Shown in pieces: positions 23,816 to 35,425 of a stretch of 64,000 nt of DNA. A program made the translations under genes and the position numbers. Below the pieces are notes generated by a model. That model saw nothing but the letters and a program-made list of their open reading frames with translations, had not been told where the DNA came from and made no database searches. The stretch is from Megaleporinus macrocephalus (lineage: Eukaryota; Chordata; Actinopteri; Characiformes; Anostomidae), in contig CM038716.1 in NCBI GenBank assembly GCA_021613375.1, forward strand, positions 16,748,024 to 16,812,023, given 5' to 3'. Within the stretch, counting starts at the first letter, position 1. Every line of letters begins with the position of its first letter.

Positions 23816-23891
<76 letters not shown>
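23759..23891. repeat. two (TA)n microsatellites
   Basis: Pure TA runs at 23759-23786 and about 23822-23891, separated by 35 bp of other sequence. They generate Ile-Tyr repeat open frames (23686-23892 and 23738-23935) that are not genes. The same motif occurs at 61918-61984. Confidence 0.97.
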
Positions 23892-23896
<5 letters not shown>

Positions 23897-24152
23897 CAGT
23901 TTAATGAAGATGGTATTTTGATTGCATTGTTATAAAGTATTCGCAGAAAGTTAGAAAGCATTATCATTATAGTCTTAATAGCTACATCATTGCCAACCAT
24001 ATTCAAAGGTTCCAGGTTAGAGGATTGCAGGCAAATGATCTGTTGGAGCCCCTGTGACTTTAAGCTCCGCCTGCCAGTGAACCCAGTGCACTCCTATTGA
24101 TCAGTGTCATCCTGCTACAAGTTTTGCCGATTCTGCTGTATTTAATCTAGAG

Positions 24153-24980
24153 CAGTATTTAATAAGAATTCAGTAAGGTCCAGGCAAAGAACATTTCCTC
24201 AGGCCAAGATCTGGACCACCTTAATTTTTAACTTGTGTTACGATTCAGTGCCATATCCTGTATACTGAAGTAGCCTAGTAGTTCTATCAGTGTTTTATAT
24301 CATCAGCAACTGAAAGACAAACAAAGTACAAATACTGTTCAGTGTATTTCAACAATGTTTATTGTTTTTAATGCTGAACTGAATGAATTATTTATAAAAT
24401 TTCAAATAAATGTTTTTTCTTCACTTCAAGTAAAAACAAGGGCTACATAAAAAAACTGAATGCTTTTGAAAAAAAGTGCATCTTGAAGTGTTTATTTATA
24501 GAGAAAGTAAATAAAGTGTGCATCTTCTTGTTAATTTCCCATCTTGACCTATTGGTTTGTAGCTGCCTGAGGGAAGAATATACTTCTCTCCATTCTGGCT
24601 TAAAACAGTCTGTCTTCACCATCAATTTTTCTTTTCTTAGAGCACATTATTCATTTTCCGACTTTATTCTCTGACTCGCTCCGACGGCTGGTTCTTGCTT
24701 TGTACCTCACCTGTGTTCGCGCCGCAATCCCGAGTCTGCACAGATCTGATTGGCTGAGGAGTGCATTTGGTGATCTTACAACACACACGGTTGGTCTGTG
24801 AGTTTACTGCACCGCAAAACCCGTATACAATAAAGACAAGAAAAGTTCCACCGCTTATAATAAACACTGTCAACATTAAAAAAACACTGTTAACCTTCTC
24901 AATAGTTTATCAGTTTGGGTCAGCATTGGACAACATCTGTGTCCAGACCCAGACCGCAGCCTGCCTATTAGTGACCACTG
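24153..24980. mobile_element. hAT non-autonomous element, family A copy 1, with intact TSD
   Basis: 828 bp flanked by a perfect 8-bp duplication ATCTAGAG (24145-24152 and 24981-24988). Ends CAGTATTTAATAAGAATT and CTATTAGTGACCACTG. Homologous in order to 41995-42563 and 47225-48712: GCCAAGATCTGGACC, AAACAAGGGCTACATAAAAA, TGATTGGCTGAGGAG, CTATTAGTGAC. It holds a single TTTATTCTCTGACTCGC unit (about 24662-24678), the unit that is massively expanded in the 47-kb copy. A minus-strand open frame (24664-24876) is similar in all three copies. Confidence 0.93.
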
Positions 24981-25275
24981 ATCTAGAGTATTCTGCATGT
25001 TTGATCTATAGTTGATTAGATCTGGTCCAAGTTGATTAGACCTGGTCCACCATTACAAACTACAGGATTGAGCAAGATTTATTAGAGTGGTTGTTTATTT
25101 CTTTTTTATACCTCTCTGTGTTTTGTGTGAGAGTGTGCCAATCTTGCCAGTAGACAAGCTATAAGAATTGTGGTATAAGATAATATCGCTTTGTAACATA
25201 TTGTTAAAATGTCTTGTGTGAAGTATTGTGATCATTACTTTTGTCATATCGTCCAACCCTAATGTCACTTATTTG
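24981..25275. other. intergenic, nothing recognised
   Basis: AT-rich. Contains a short direct duplication GTTGATTAGAyCTGGTCCA near 25012-25050. The last part (CATATCGTCCAACCCTAATG) looks like the end of a dispersed repeat of the 'ATATCG' type. Confidence 0.45.
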
Positions 25276-25641
25276 TAGGGGTGTAAGAAAATATCGAAAT
25301 ATTGAATATCAGGATATTATGTTTAGTGATACTGTATCAATTCTCAAAAACATAGTATCGATACACAGATTCCTGGCAGACAGTAAGTCATTGTGTGACC
25401 ACTAGATAGCAGTGTTGTAATCCATTTTCACTCCAACATTAACAAGCAGCACAAGGGCGCAATGCTATTGTAAGCATAGTCAAACCTGTTTATACAGTGG
25501 TGTGTTTTAATAGTAGGATTAGAAAAATCGCAAATATATCACTTTGCTTCCAATATCTCAATACATCGTGATATATTAAATTGTGACTGCTGTATCATGA
25601 TACATATTGTATTTGCAGGTTCTTGCCAATACACAGCCCTA
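25276..25641. mobile_element. hAT non-autonomous element with perfect 8-bp TSD
   Basis: 366 bp, begins TAGGGGTGTAAGAAAATATCG and ends TTCTTGCCAATACACAGCCCTA; terminal TAGGG(G)TGT / ACAGCCCTA are inverted. Flanked by CTTATTTG on both sides (25268-25275 and 25642-25649). The interior is rich in ATATCG / CGATA words, a composition I recognise from abundant teleost elements. Non-coding. Confidence 0.92.
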
Positions 25642-26519
25642 CTTATTTGTGTGCAACATATACAAATATATCACTACTGTCATTTCAGCAGGTTTTCTTT
25701 TTGAAAAGCTAGTTATTCAATTTTCTATTTATGCTGTCAGACACTGTGGAGGGTCAGTTTGTACTGTGCTGAGCTGCATCTTAGCTTATTAGCTTATTCT
25801 TCCGAGGAATTTTAAAAGAAGATTTCTTATTTATTATAACATCCGCTGATACAGAGCTAGAAACAGAGCTTCTACTATGAGCCCATATGAGCTGTTTGAA
25901 CTGCATGACGGATCATGCAGTTATCTTAGTAACTGTCTTGCAACATGTGAGCCATCTTTTCCAGCTGCATTCATATTTCTAGGTTTGTTTTAATCCATTT
26001 CTTGAACGTCATACCAGTCTGGACTGAATTGTTATGACTATTAAGGGCCCACATAACAAAAAAATCCTCCTGTTTTGGAAATAAGAGGTTGATGTAGTGT
26101 GTAAACATTGTCCCCAAACGCACTCATTCATTCCTCAGAATAAACATGTAAACTAAGCTTCAAAACAGATCATTTTTGAATTCTTTGTTTTTGTAAAGCC
26201 CCCCAAAAAATGTCCCCCAGGAACACAACTGTTTAACCCTGCCGAGCCTCGGCAGCTTCTTAAATGAGGTACTAAAGAGGGCAGCCTGTCAGAACAGATA
26301 CCATTTACATTTATCAGCCTCAATGGCGCAGTAACAAAACAGCCTGCTTTAATTCTAAGGGACAGAGATAGATTGAAAAACAGTAATGCAAAGAAGAATC
26401 ATGTACATAAAGCCACACAAACATCATAAGACAATCTCTTTAAATACTCCCTGGTTTCTGTTTTATCATTATTAGGTGTAATATTAAATTTTTGTGACCA
26501 CAGAGCATATTGTCTATGC
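25642..26519. other. intergenic, nothing recognised
   Basis: AT-rich unique-looking DNA; no gene or confident repeat. Confidence 0.5.
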
Positions 26520-26760
26520 CAGGGGTACCTAAACCTTTTGTTTTGAGGGTCAAAGTTTAATGTTTATGGTGGGCTGAGGGCCAAAAAGACAACAGGATAT
26601 ACCAGTAAAGAAGGTGAATACGTTTCGAATTGGATAACTGGACAACAGGCTAACTTTAGCCTGCTCGGCACATCCCTGGCGTATGATATCAGACACACTT
26701 TGTGCATTGAAGTGCAGTGTTTTGTGTGCTCAGGATGCAGCCCTACAATACAAGAGAACA
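26520..26760. mobile_element. probable hAT-like fragment
   Basis: Starts CAGGGGTACCTAAACCTTTTG followed by GAGGGTCAAAGTTTAATG and GGTGGGCTGAGGGCC, the pattern of a hAT-type terminus common in fish. The matching right end was not found, so the element is truncated or its end is decayed; the end coordinate is approximate. The 65-codon minus frame within (26564-26761) is not a gene. Confidence 0.5.
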
Positions 26761-29700
26761 AGTTTCAGCCTCTAATAAACATTTAAAAGTATAAAAACAA
26801 AAGGTTTTTTTACAGTACTTGAGCTATTTACTGCTCCGTAAATTCAGCAGATGGGATGGATAAAAATATTGTTTGTTGGTTGGTTGGTTGTTGGTTAATA
26901 TTACAGAATTTGTCTTATATTATTTTTGTTGTCAGCAGGATTTGTGTGATTGATTACCTGACACTTGAAACTCCATTTGCTGGCTGAACTTGGTGTGAAT
27001 GATTTCTGCTTGAGGGCATCTTTGCCACGGAATGAGTTTCAGAAATCTGAAAACTGCGGCTTTTAATTCTGTTAGAGCAGCCGGAAGCTCAAAGGAGGGC
27101 GTACAGTTAGAATTACACTTTTACAGGCTCACCCCCACCCTGCTTTGGCTATGAATAGATGCATTTTTAAAAAATGTAATAAAAGTAGCCTATAGGTGGC
27201 ACTGGGCCAGCCGGGTGTGTTGCACAGTCAAAGATGGTTGGCAGTTGTTTTTCTATTGTTCTGTGTGTATCATTAACACTTTGAGAACAGACACCAAAAT
27301 ACCTCCCATTCCCGTCTTTCACTGTTTATTTCAAAAATAAGACTGTTCAGGTCAGCGCTGCAGATCACTGGACTGGCATGTGACCAAAGGCTTTTGTTTG
27401 TTTGACAGTAGAGCCTAAACTGTACTGGTGAATGTTCTCGCAAATGGGTTTATGGACACGACATAATTCGTTCCTTTCCACATTCAGGATCGTCACCCAA
27501 GCATGACGGCCACTTTCACGAGGGAAAGGGTAAATACGATTTGGGGATTAGACAAGGCCCTGTGTTTGTGGTCTACCTGGACCTCGCATTTGAGTGTGTG
27601 CGTTGGACGGGAATGCAGAGAGTGTTTTGGTGGAGGGAGGTGGGGAGGGAGGGAGGCCTTTATCGCTGAGTTATCGCTGCCATCCCTGCTCTTCACAATA
27701 TGGCCCTTAAGGGACCAGCGCAGGAAATCTAAAACTAAACACTGAGCCATTGTTGTATTTTGGGGTGATTCAGTGACAAATACAGTGTTGCTATGCTGCA
27801 CAGGAAGGGCTTAAGAATAGCCCGTAATGAAGGCCGGGTCGCTACTGAAGGCCTTGGGAGGACAGTCCGGATAAACAAAGACACAAAAAGACAGACGAGG
27901 GGAAAGGTTTTTGTGAGGCCATAACCTTGAGGGTGTATGCACAAATCTGGCCAATCTGATGACCTACAGGTCGAAACCCTACCGTTCTCACTTCTATGTA
28001 TAAACCAGTCTCTCCACATACAGCAGATGTGTCCAGTCACGTCCAGGTAGTATCTGGATATACTTTCTATTTTTATATGTACACTTTTCTCTAAGAAGCA
28101 TCGCCAGTGCATGCAGATGAGATCCAACTGAACATAAACACATCTTTTGTCTACTTTCTCTCCAGTATGTTACAAATCAACAAGTTTGGTTTAGTTACTT
28201 TTATGGGCCCAGACGGGAGGACGTCAGCCTCTGTATCCACCTTCCTGCATTCCTAGTTTATCCTCTCACCTGGTGCTCAGCAATCAGCAGTTACACTGTA
28301 CGTCTGTTTACACTTACAATTACTTGGTCCTATCTGACATTTTCATTGAAATTAAGGTATGTACATATACTTAATCATTAAGAGCTAATTATTGTTGCTG
28401 TGATTATATACATGCATTATGGTGTATGTGTGTTGAAAAGGCAAAAGATTGCTTTTTGAAAACTGCTAACCAAGTTGGTGTTATAAGTGCAGTCCAGCCA
28501 GTGAGGATGATAACTAACCAAATTCCTGTTTTACCCATGTCCCCTTAAGCTTAGTAATAAGCTGTTTAGAGGGCTCAGTAGCTTGGCTATGAAGGCAGGT
28601 TAAAGGAGCAATATGTAAAATGTAGCTCCGGCCAGTCTGTCTTGTAATTCCACTTTTTATCAGAAGAGGAGATAGTGAGTCACTGTAGCTTAACAGCTTT
28701 ACAAAAGTTACCATTAGCATCACTTACGCTCTCAGACAGTTCTTGGTGTGTAAAGGGATGAAGTTTGTCGCTGAGCTCACAACGATTCCTCTGATTGGTA
28801 AATAAACAGGTTAAGAGTGAAGAGGAGCAGAAGAAGAATGAACATATCTTACGTATTGCACATGTAAATGATGGTTTGGACTTTTAAAACAATTAAGTAA
28901 AGATGGTGCTGGCAAAACATAAGTTGATAGTGTAGTCATACTGCCAACAGTTAGCTAATGTCAGTCAGCCTGGTTGCCAGGTGGCTAAATGTTCAACCCT
29001 ACAAAATAGAGAACTAACTGATCACTCCAAAATGTGATTGGGGGTATGACATAGTAATCTGATCACAGTGCATCCTAGATGGGTTTACGCTTTTCTTTCA
29101 GTCAACTGAAATCTGAACAAGGAGTAAACAGTCTCAAAGACCATTGTCAAAAATTCTATTCAACTAAAAGAGAAATTTATAGGGACCTTTGTTTAGAGTT
29201 GTTACATAATATTGAGGTCTATAACAAGAAAAACAACTAAATCATGCTAACGTTACCTCATTTACATTAAATGCCAGTTCTATCTTAAAAGTGCGTTCTT
29301 TCACAGGCAAACAAAAAAATATCGTTTGAAATTAATCGAAGACTCTAAATAAAGATAGTTTGCTTTCTCACTAGGTTAAATAATTTAGGAATTACTTTTG
29401 CTCCTGTTTAACTGGAATGTCACCCTCATTGGCTGGAATCTCTAATAACAAACATGATGTTTGTGTCACGTATGTATGTTATTTGTCATGTTTGTATGTA
29501 TGAATGTCCTCCAGATCCATTATCTCCTGGTTATCTCTCCCAAAGGGGATGCCATATATTTGATTTCCTCCTTCTGGCAGCTCATTATTTACAAGTGGCC
29601 ACCATAAAGAAATAATACCCGCATAGGTCATAATTCATTCTTTATATCTTTTGTCACCTTCCTGGAAGCATGTCTTTGTAATTGTATCATTTTCGGCCCC

Positions 29701-31662
29701 TGTTGTTAGCTCACATTAGAGGGAAGTAGAACATGTCTGACTTGACAGCGGTGTTTTTCTACCCCAGCCCTGCATTCATCAGCAGTCAACAGTGACCATC
29801 AAGTCAGCCAGAGCCAGGCTAAGTCAGAAACAAACTCAGCCGGATTAGACTGATGTAAGACAACAACTTTGTGTGTTTCTCTCCCTGTGAGGGTCCTCTG
29901 AAGACTGGCCCCAAATCTCACCCTGTGCTTGAGTGCTGACTCCAAGGAAACTCCTAAAAGAATCTACCTAAGCCTACATAATTATCTGAAAGCTAGAGCA
30001 AGTACCACCGCATACATTATAAATGAAAGATCTCTGGCATAGGCGGCTGATCATTCCGCAAAGTCATGCAGCTTTAATCTGCAGCACATTGAAAGCAATG
30101 GCATGCAGTCTTCCATCTTTAAACTAAAACAGGACTAAACACATATCAACCGATAGAAAGTATTACAAAATTCTGTTTCAGTGTGCTTGCACTAGAGCTC
30201 CTGGAGAAGACAGATTAGGGGTTATAAGGAGAATATATAGGTGGTTTAGTGTTGCTGACTTACAGTACTTAAGTCTGCGCGTCTGGCATGCTAAGGCTCT
30301 GGCTTTTGATAGGTCTCATTGCCTCTCAACTCCAAATGGAAACCAGCTGTTGCCGTCAGAATTAAGTCAGGGGTTGTGAATGCACTGTGTGTGCTTCTGC
30401 ATCTGGGTCCTTAGTCTCGCCTCAGACTTCACGTAACGCTGCATCAGAAAACTAGAAACCATCATCTGCTGATGTCCAGATAAAGAGAGAATTTCTATTT
30501 CTCTCTGTCTCTCTATCTCTCTTTCACTCTCTCTTACTCTCTCTATTAAATTTTAATCAGATTAATTTTGGAAGCATGTGCCTGTGCTCTCTGTCCCATT
30601 ATTTACCTTTTGGCCATGCTTGTGGAGATTCCATGTTGCAGAGGGTGACGCTCAGGTCCTTCTGATCTGTAATTTCATTCAAACTGCACATATTAAAGTA
30701 CTATTTTTGTTTCATTTTGAAGTTTTAAATAGAAACAACAGGGTTCAATTCTTGCAACAAAGTAAAATTACACAGTCAGGATTGCTCTAGATGCGGCCAA
30801 GCCGGCTTCAGAAGCTGAAGAGAAGGCCTAGGGCCATCAATTAAGCACCCGCATAATGAGATAATGACAGAGCAATCAAACAATCTTAATATTGATTTAA
30901 GAAAAAAACAGCTGTCTTATGCTATCTGGTAGTCTTAGACACATCACTGACTGCCAACACAGGTGATAGCGATGTGTTTGTGTTAGGTTTTAGACACGGG
31001 AAACAACAACAGCAGCTCTGCACTGTGGGTCTTTGCCGAAAGAGTGACTGTAAAAGTGTTAGATCTGAAGTCAATTAAAATCGTGTCTGTTACAAGTTTC
31101 AGAGAAAACATGGAATGTCTGTCATTGCTGCTTTGTCCCTCATTTGTTGACAGAAACTTTTACCATTTTTGGCCCGAACTGAAGGCCTAGCACACTAACA
31201 GTCATGGTTCATTGCTGCTATACTGACCACATGAGGCTGCCAGTTCTGGCACCTGTAACTGCTGCACTATATAACATGGAATGGAAAATTCAAACAAGAA
31301 GCTAGTAAATAGCAGGCCAGTTTCAGCCTCAGACTTTAGCTCCAAAACAGTGAGTCTGACTCGCTGACTAAGACTTTGTGAGATGATACCAAACGTGATA
31401 AATCCACTAAATTGATCAAAACTGATGTTCAAAAAAACAACACTGCAGCACCTTCACTCTGAAGCATGTTTCTCAACACAGAAACATCTGCCTGGGCAGC
31501 ATAATAAGATGTACAAACCGAAAAACCAAACCTAAAATGTATTGCTGCAGCAGGAATAAAAAAAAGGATGGTCCATTCATGTCGTACCTTTAACGTAGCT
31601 ACTGAAGCAATGTTAGAGGTTTGCTTTGAAACTTTCTCAAAGCTTGTTTCAGCCTACTACTT
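26761..31662. other. intergenic, no supported gene
   Basis: Mostly AT-rich. Contains a TTGGTTGG-type run near 26873-26895, a G-rich GGGAGGGAGG stretch near 27630-27655, and a pyrimidine-rich run near 30493-30546. TTAAAGGAGCAATATGTAAAATG near 28600 resembles TTAAAGGAACAATTTGTGAGATG near 40913 (a dispersed repeat). The region 27480-28000 has more CpG than its surroundings. Open frames of 102 and 130 codons on the minus strand (27493-27801, 27735-28127) have no domain. Confidence 0.5.
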
Positions 31663-31795
31663 CAGAACACTACTACTACTACTACTAATAGTCATAATAA
31701 CAAAACTGATAATGATAATTATCTTTATTTATAGAGCACTTTTCATACCAGTGGCAGCTCAAAGTGCTTTGCAAAGCACTCTTTATGCCGTCCAG
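31663..31795 (+). repeat. (CTA)n run followed by a LINE/SINE-like 3' tail
   Basis: Six or so CTA units at about 31670-31688, then TTTATTTATAGAGCACTTTTCATACC and GCTCAAAGTGCTTTGCAAAG, resembling the 'TATATAGCGCTTTTCATA...CAAAGTGCTTTACA' tail seen at the 3' ends of many teleost retroposons. No coding part present. Confidence 0.45.
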
Positions 31796-32494
31796 TCTAA
31801 CTTTAAAATGTGCATAGTTTTATTTTGTACCCGTAGCTGAAGCTTTAAAACTGACCACTGATCCCTTATAATAAACTAAAGTCTTGAGGAATAGCAACGG
31901 AATTTGGTAGAGAGTGTAATGATTTGATTGGCCAGAATATAGTGACATAATGCAGTTGGTGAAGGGGAATAAATAAATCTCATTTAAAAAACAGCCAATC
32001 AGATTCACTCCGGGCCTGTGCATTGAATCTCCCTGAATAACCCGCTGAACTTTGAATGTTCCTTCTTCTGTTTCCACCCTGGAATGTTTAATCTTTGTCT
32101 GCAAGCGAGTGTTTAACCAGATTATACAGATGTGAAGGGCCTCGTAAAGTTGCAGGGGGATATGTGAGACACATCTGTTCTGCACCCCGCAGCTGTCCCC
32201 GCTATGAACCTCGCAGCTGGCGAAAGGCGGGGGGTATGTGACGTCAGCCGCCAGACACACGCCGCCTCTTCTGAGAGATGATCTTGAACCTAGGATATTG
32301 TCCTTCAGTAAACACACACTACTGAAGTGATAAGCAGAATCGCATCTACTCAGGCCCAAGGACCAGACTGCATGGCCCCAATGCAGCCTTCATGGAAAGA
32401 ATACAGAGACAGACATGCAACAGTATGCTGCTGCTGCTGTCATGTATACAAATCATTACCTTTTTCTATTTGTTTATTTAAGTGTTTGTCTCGC
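31796..32494. other. intergenic, no supported gene
   Basis: The longest non-satellite open frame outside abhd15 (179 codons, minus strand, 31820-32359) lies here, but I recognise no domain in it and it continues into AT-rich sequence. A CRE-like TGACGTCA occurs near 32238 in a CpG-containing patch (32150-32280). Confidence 0.45.
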
Positions 32495-32695
32495 TATCCT
32501 GTGTCATCCAGAGGAGGACGTGTTCCCCTTCCGAGTCTGGTTCCTCTTGAGGTTTCTTCTTCCTGCTCTAAAAGAGTTTTTCCTTTGCCAATGTCATCCT
32601 TGGCTTGCTCACTGGGGGCTTGGACCTGGATTTTCTGTGACGTTGCTTTGTGACAATGGCTGTTGTAAAATATGCTTCATAAATAACCATGTGTT
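32495..32695 (+). mobile_element. retroposon 3'-end-like dispersed repeat
   Basis: Reads TCATCCAGAGGAGGACGTG, CCGAGTCTGGTTCCTCTTGAGG, GTTTTTCCTTTGCC, GGCTTGCTCACTGGGGGCT and GCTTTGTGACAATGGCTGTTG, ending near AATAAATA. I recognise this as a repeat extremely common in teleosts, ending like a LINE 3' tail with RNA-like polarity on the plus strand. Class assignment is inference. Two plus-strand frames (32327-32653, 32415-32711) are by-products. Confidence 0.6.
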
Positions 32696-34160
32696 TTTTT
32701 ACATAATTTGAAAAAAACACTATTACTTTGTACAAACATTCTGATGAAATTGCGCCAGTGATCCAACTCTACTTAAAAAAAAATCTAATTACATCAAGAG
32801 AACAACTTACTAAAGTTAAGACGTATGAAACAGAGAGTTTTGTTTTGACAGTGAAAACAGGCATATTAAATAATGTAGGATTAGCCCGAGCCTGCCTGGC
32901 ACTTACTGTGAAGAGGTGGCAGACAGAACCAGCTTTGTGTGCAGTGACACCACATTTACTCTCTGTTGAATATGAAACACTGACACGTTCGACCGCATCC
33001 TCTGCGGCGCTCTTCCTGTCCCTCTTACACTTCCTGCTGTCGAGGGCTTGCTCTACAGAAGTTAGGCCAAGAGCCAGAACCGCAACCGAAACTTGTCAGT
33101 CATATAGCTTAACCTATTGCTGTCATGCACACGCATGCATTGCCTGTAGTTCTTTGTAAATTTTGCAGCACGGATATCAGGAATCAGCTGACCTGTCTGA
33201 ACCATAATGCTGCAGTCTATTATTCATATTATACATATTACTTTTTAAGCTAGTTTTTGTAAAAGGAGGTGACGTACTGGTGTTGTTTTTTTTGTATAAT
33301 GGGATGGAACCAGTATATGCATTATTTAGTTGTAGTGCTTGAAAGAAAAAAGTTTTCAGAATTAGTGTGAAGGTCCCACTTGCATCATTCTTTTGTCTCA
33401 AAAAATAGTCTAAAATTAGTTTTTACAGGTCTAGAAATGGGATACTCAGATTAAGGGGCTCTTCACATTTTTTTCCCAGTTTTTACAGGTGAAAAAAAAA
33501 ACACGCATCAAGTTTTGAAGACAAACATATATATCGTCACTTTCCAATAGAAAATCTCCAAAATTGCAAAAGAGACCAAAAACATACTTTACTTTCAGTG
33601 TAAGTCAATGGAACCAGAGTTTTTCCAGGCTATTTTGGAGCACTTCTATTGGTCCATTCATCATTAAATTAGGCTATTTGCATATTCAAATGATGAAAAA
33701 ATGTTTTTCATTGGACAGTGGCTATATGTTTATGCTGTCTTTTACAACCAGTCTGAAAGTATTGGCCTTTACATGCAAAGTTAATTTTTCTAAATGTTGC
33801 TTGCAAAGGATGTCATGTCACTGCAAGAGCTGCAGCTGGAGGGCAGGTAGTAATTTTTCATATACTAGCTCTCAAAATGCCTATGTTTACATGATTTATA
33901 GTCACTTAAATTCAGCTTGACTGAGAAACCACACAGAGTTTTTATCAAGTACCAAAAGGTGACCAAGAAACAGCAGCAAAAACTGCTTGTGAACCATAGT
34001 CTGCGGTCAGGACGAGACTGGATGCAGCTTCTTGTTAAATTTTCTTCTAGCTGTTGGTTCAAATCTATCAGCAGTGCCCAGTAACAGCACCCACAGACGA
34101 GCTGTTTACAAAGCAATACTCACTCCTACCAATAGCACGAGGGTGAGTTTAGCTTATTTG
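32696..34160. other. intergenic with a dispersed repeat copy
   Basis: No supported gene. 33575-33735 belongs to a repeat that recurs at 37875-38055 (listed separately). The 143-codon plus frame 32728-33159 has no recognisable domain. Confidence 0.5.
33575..33735 (+). repeat. dispersed repeat family B, copy 1
   Basis: Shares, in order, TTTACTTTCAnTGnAAGTnAATG, a TTCTATTGGTnCATTnATCAT block and ATGTTTTTCnTTGnACAGnGnCTATATG with 37875-38055. Both copies are on the plus strand. Family not identified; no inverted ends noted. The 118-codon frame 33564-33920 overlaps it. Confidence 0.6.
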
Positions 34161-34260
34161 CCAGTTTTACACTTCCACCTTAAATGGTGCAGCAGGAGCC
34201 TAAATGTACCGGCCCCATCATTTAAGGTGGAATGGGAAAACTGGTGAATTCAGCTAGAAA
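34147..34260. mobile_element. short palindromic MITE (hairpin)
   Basis: Core 34161-34244: left arm CCAGTTTTACACTTCCACC then TTAAATGGTG; right arm CATCATTTAAGGTGGAATGG then GAAAACTGG, which is its reverse complement with few mismatches. Weaker pairing (TTTAGCTTATTTG with GAATTCAGCTAGA) extends the arms outward to about 45 bp. A related half-copy lies at 62278-62335. Confidence 0.7.
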
Positions 34261-35164
34261 AGGGTGTATTTTGTACAGTTGATCTGTGGGTGAACACTGG
34301 TGATATATTTAAAATCTAACGTTACGGTTTAATGTCAGAAGCATTGAGGAGTTCAACGTTTGCTGCTGGATAATCTACCAGACAATAAAAGAAAACCAAA
34401 GGACAGACATTGTAGGTACAGGGCTCAACCAACCACTAACAAATTAGTTGTACGTCACAATACTTTTATATGCTTTCATTTGCAAAAACATACTGCAGTG
34501 AAGTAAGGAAGACAGACACTGGAATATCACTAATTTCTGAGGTTTAGCAAACTCACTTACCAAGACACCAGTTATTTTAATCAGATCAAGTGCACTGGAA
34601 GTGTGCTTACATAGAGAAAGCATACTGACCCTATAAACTCAGCTGAGAGACACCATAACAGTAACTCGACTGGAACCCGGGAGCATTCTGAGGAACGTGA
34701 ACGTGGTCAAGAGCATGTTACAGCGGTGGTTATAATATAATAATATATTTAATTTGCCAAAGGCGTTGGCCATTGTTGTGTTTATCATTCCTTTCATTGG
34801 CTCCCTGCCCTTAAATGATCTAACCAGGAGCTGGACCTACAATTGGATTAACAAGGGGATTGAATACACGGTAGGCGTAGTGCTACTTCTTCATCCGCTC
34901 AAGGTACAAAGTGATATTACGAGACAGGATGGGTCAAGGCTAGGTGATTAGTCTGCTAAATTCAGTACATGTACAGTCCCTGTAACACAATACTTGTATG
35001 TCTTTGACACCCCATCAAACAACTGGTGAGGTCATCACAGAACAGGTAACACAGGAGTGCCATTGTGATTGGTTGAGAGGAACCGCAACTGTACGTGAGA
35101 GCTACCTTTCCCCAAAAAGCAATACCAACTAAACTGCAGACTAGGTTAGTCGATTGTCTGTTAG
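34261..35164. other. intergenic with repeat family C copy
   Basis: AT-rich. Holds the repeat at 34750-34930 listed below. Nothing else recognised. Confidence 0.45.
34750..34930 (+). repeat. dispersed repeat family C, copy 1
   Basis: Similar to 41150-41345. In plus translation the two read IIPFIGSLPLNDL...TYNWINKGIEYTVGVVLLLHPL and LSIIGYLPLKNL...FNMIDMTLEYAVGAVLLLYPL, and both continue into CAAAGTGrTATyA. The shared frame could be residual coding sequence of a transposon or just shared ancestry of non-coding DNA. Family unknown. Confidence 0.55.
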
Positions 35165-35425
35165 CAATTGTGGCCTGAAGGATAGGGATCTGGTCTTGTG
35201 GCCAGAAGGTCGCTGGTTCAATCCTTGGGGTCCCCCCAGCCAAGACTGAGGTGGCCTTGAGCAAGGCACCTAACCCCAACTGCTCTCTGGGTGCTGTGGA
35301 TAGGGCTGCCCACCGCTCCGGGCATGTGTGCTCACTGCCCCCTGGTGTGTGTATATGTGGGTGTTTCACTGCACGGATGGGTTAAATACGGAGGTCAAAT
35401 TCCGCTGTGTACAAACATATGTGGC
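35165..35425 (+). mobile_element. tRNA-derived SINE
   Basis: The head TGGCCTGAAGGATAGGG acts as a box-A-like motif and GGTTCAATCC (35215-35224) is a perfect box B, so an RNA polymerase III promoter of tRNA type is present. The body CCTTGAGCAAGGCACCTAACC, GATAGGGCTGCCCACCGCTCC and GTGTTTCACTGCACGGATGG, then GTTAAATACGGAGG, matches an abundant otophysan SINE, possibly of the V-SINE/HAmo type. The tail is decayed and no TSD was found. The overlapping 135-codon minus frame is not a gene. Confidence 0.85.

Noticed and set aside
23686..23935. Ile-Tyr repeat open frames
   Set aside because: Direct translation of (TA)n.
31820..32359. 179-codon minus-strand open frame
   Set aside because: Longest outside satellites and abhd15, but no recognisable domain and no splice context; consistent with chance in 64 kb.
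35165..35230. A functional tRNA gene
   Set aside because: Box A and box B are present, but the cloverleaf is degraded and the sequence continues into a SINE body.
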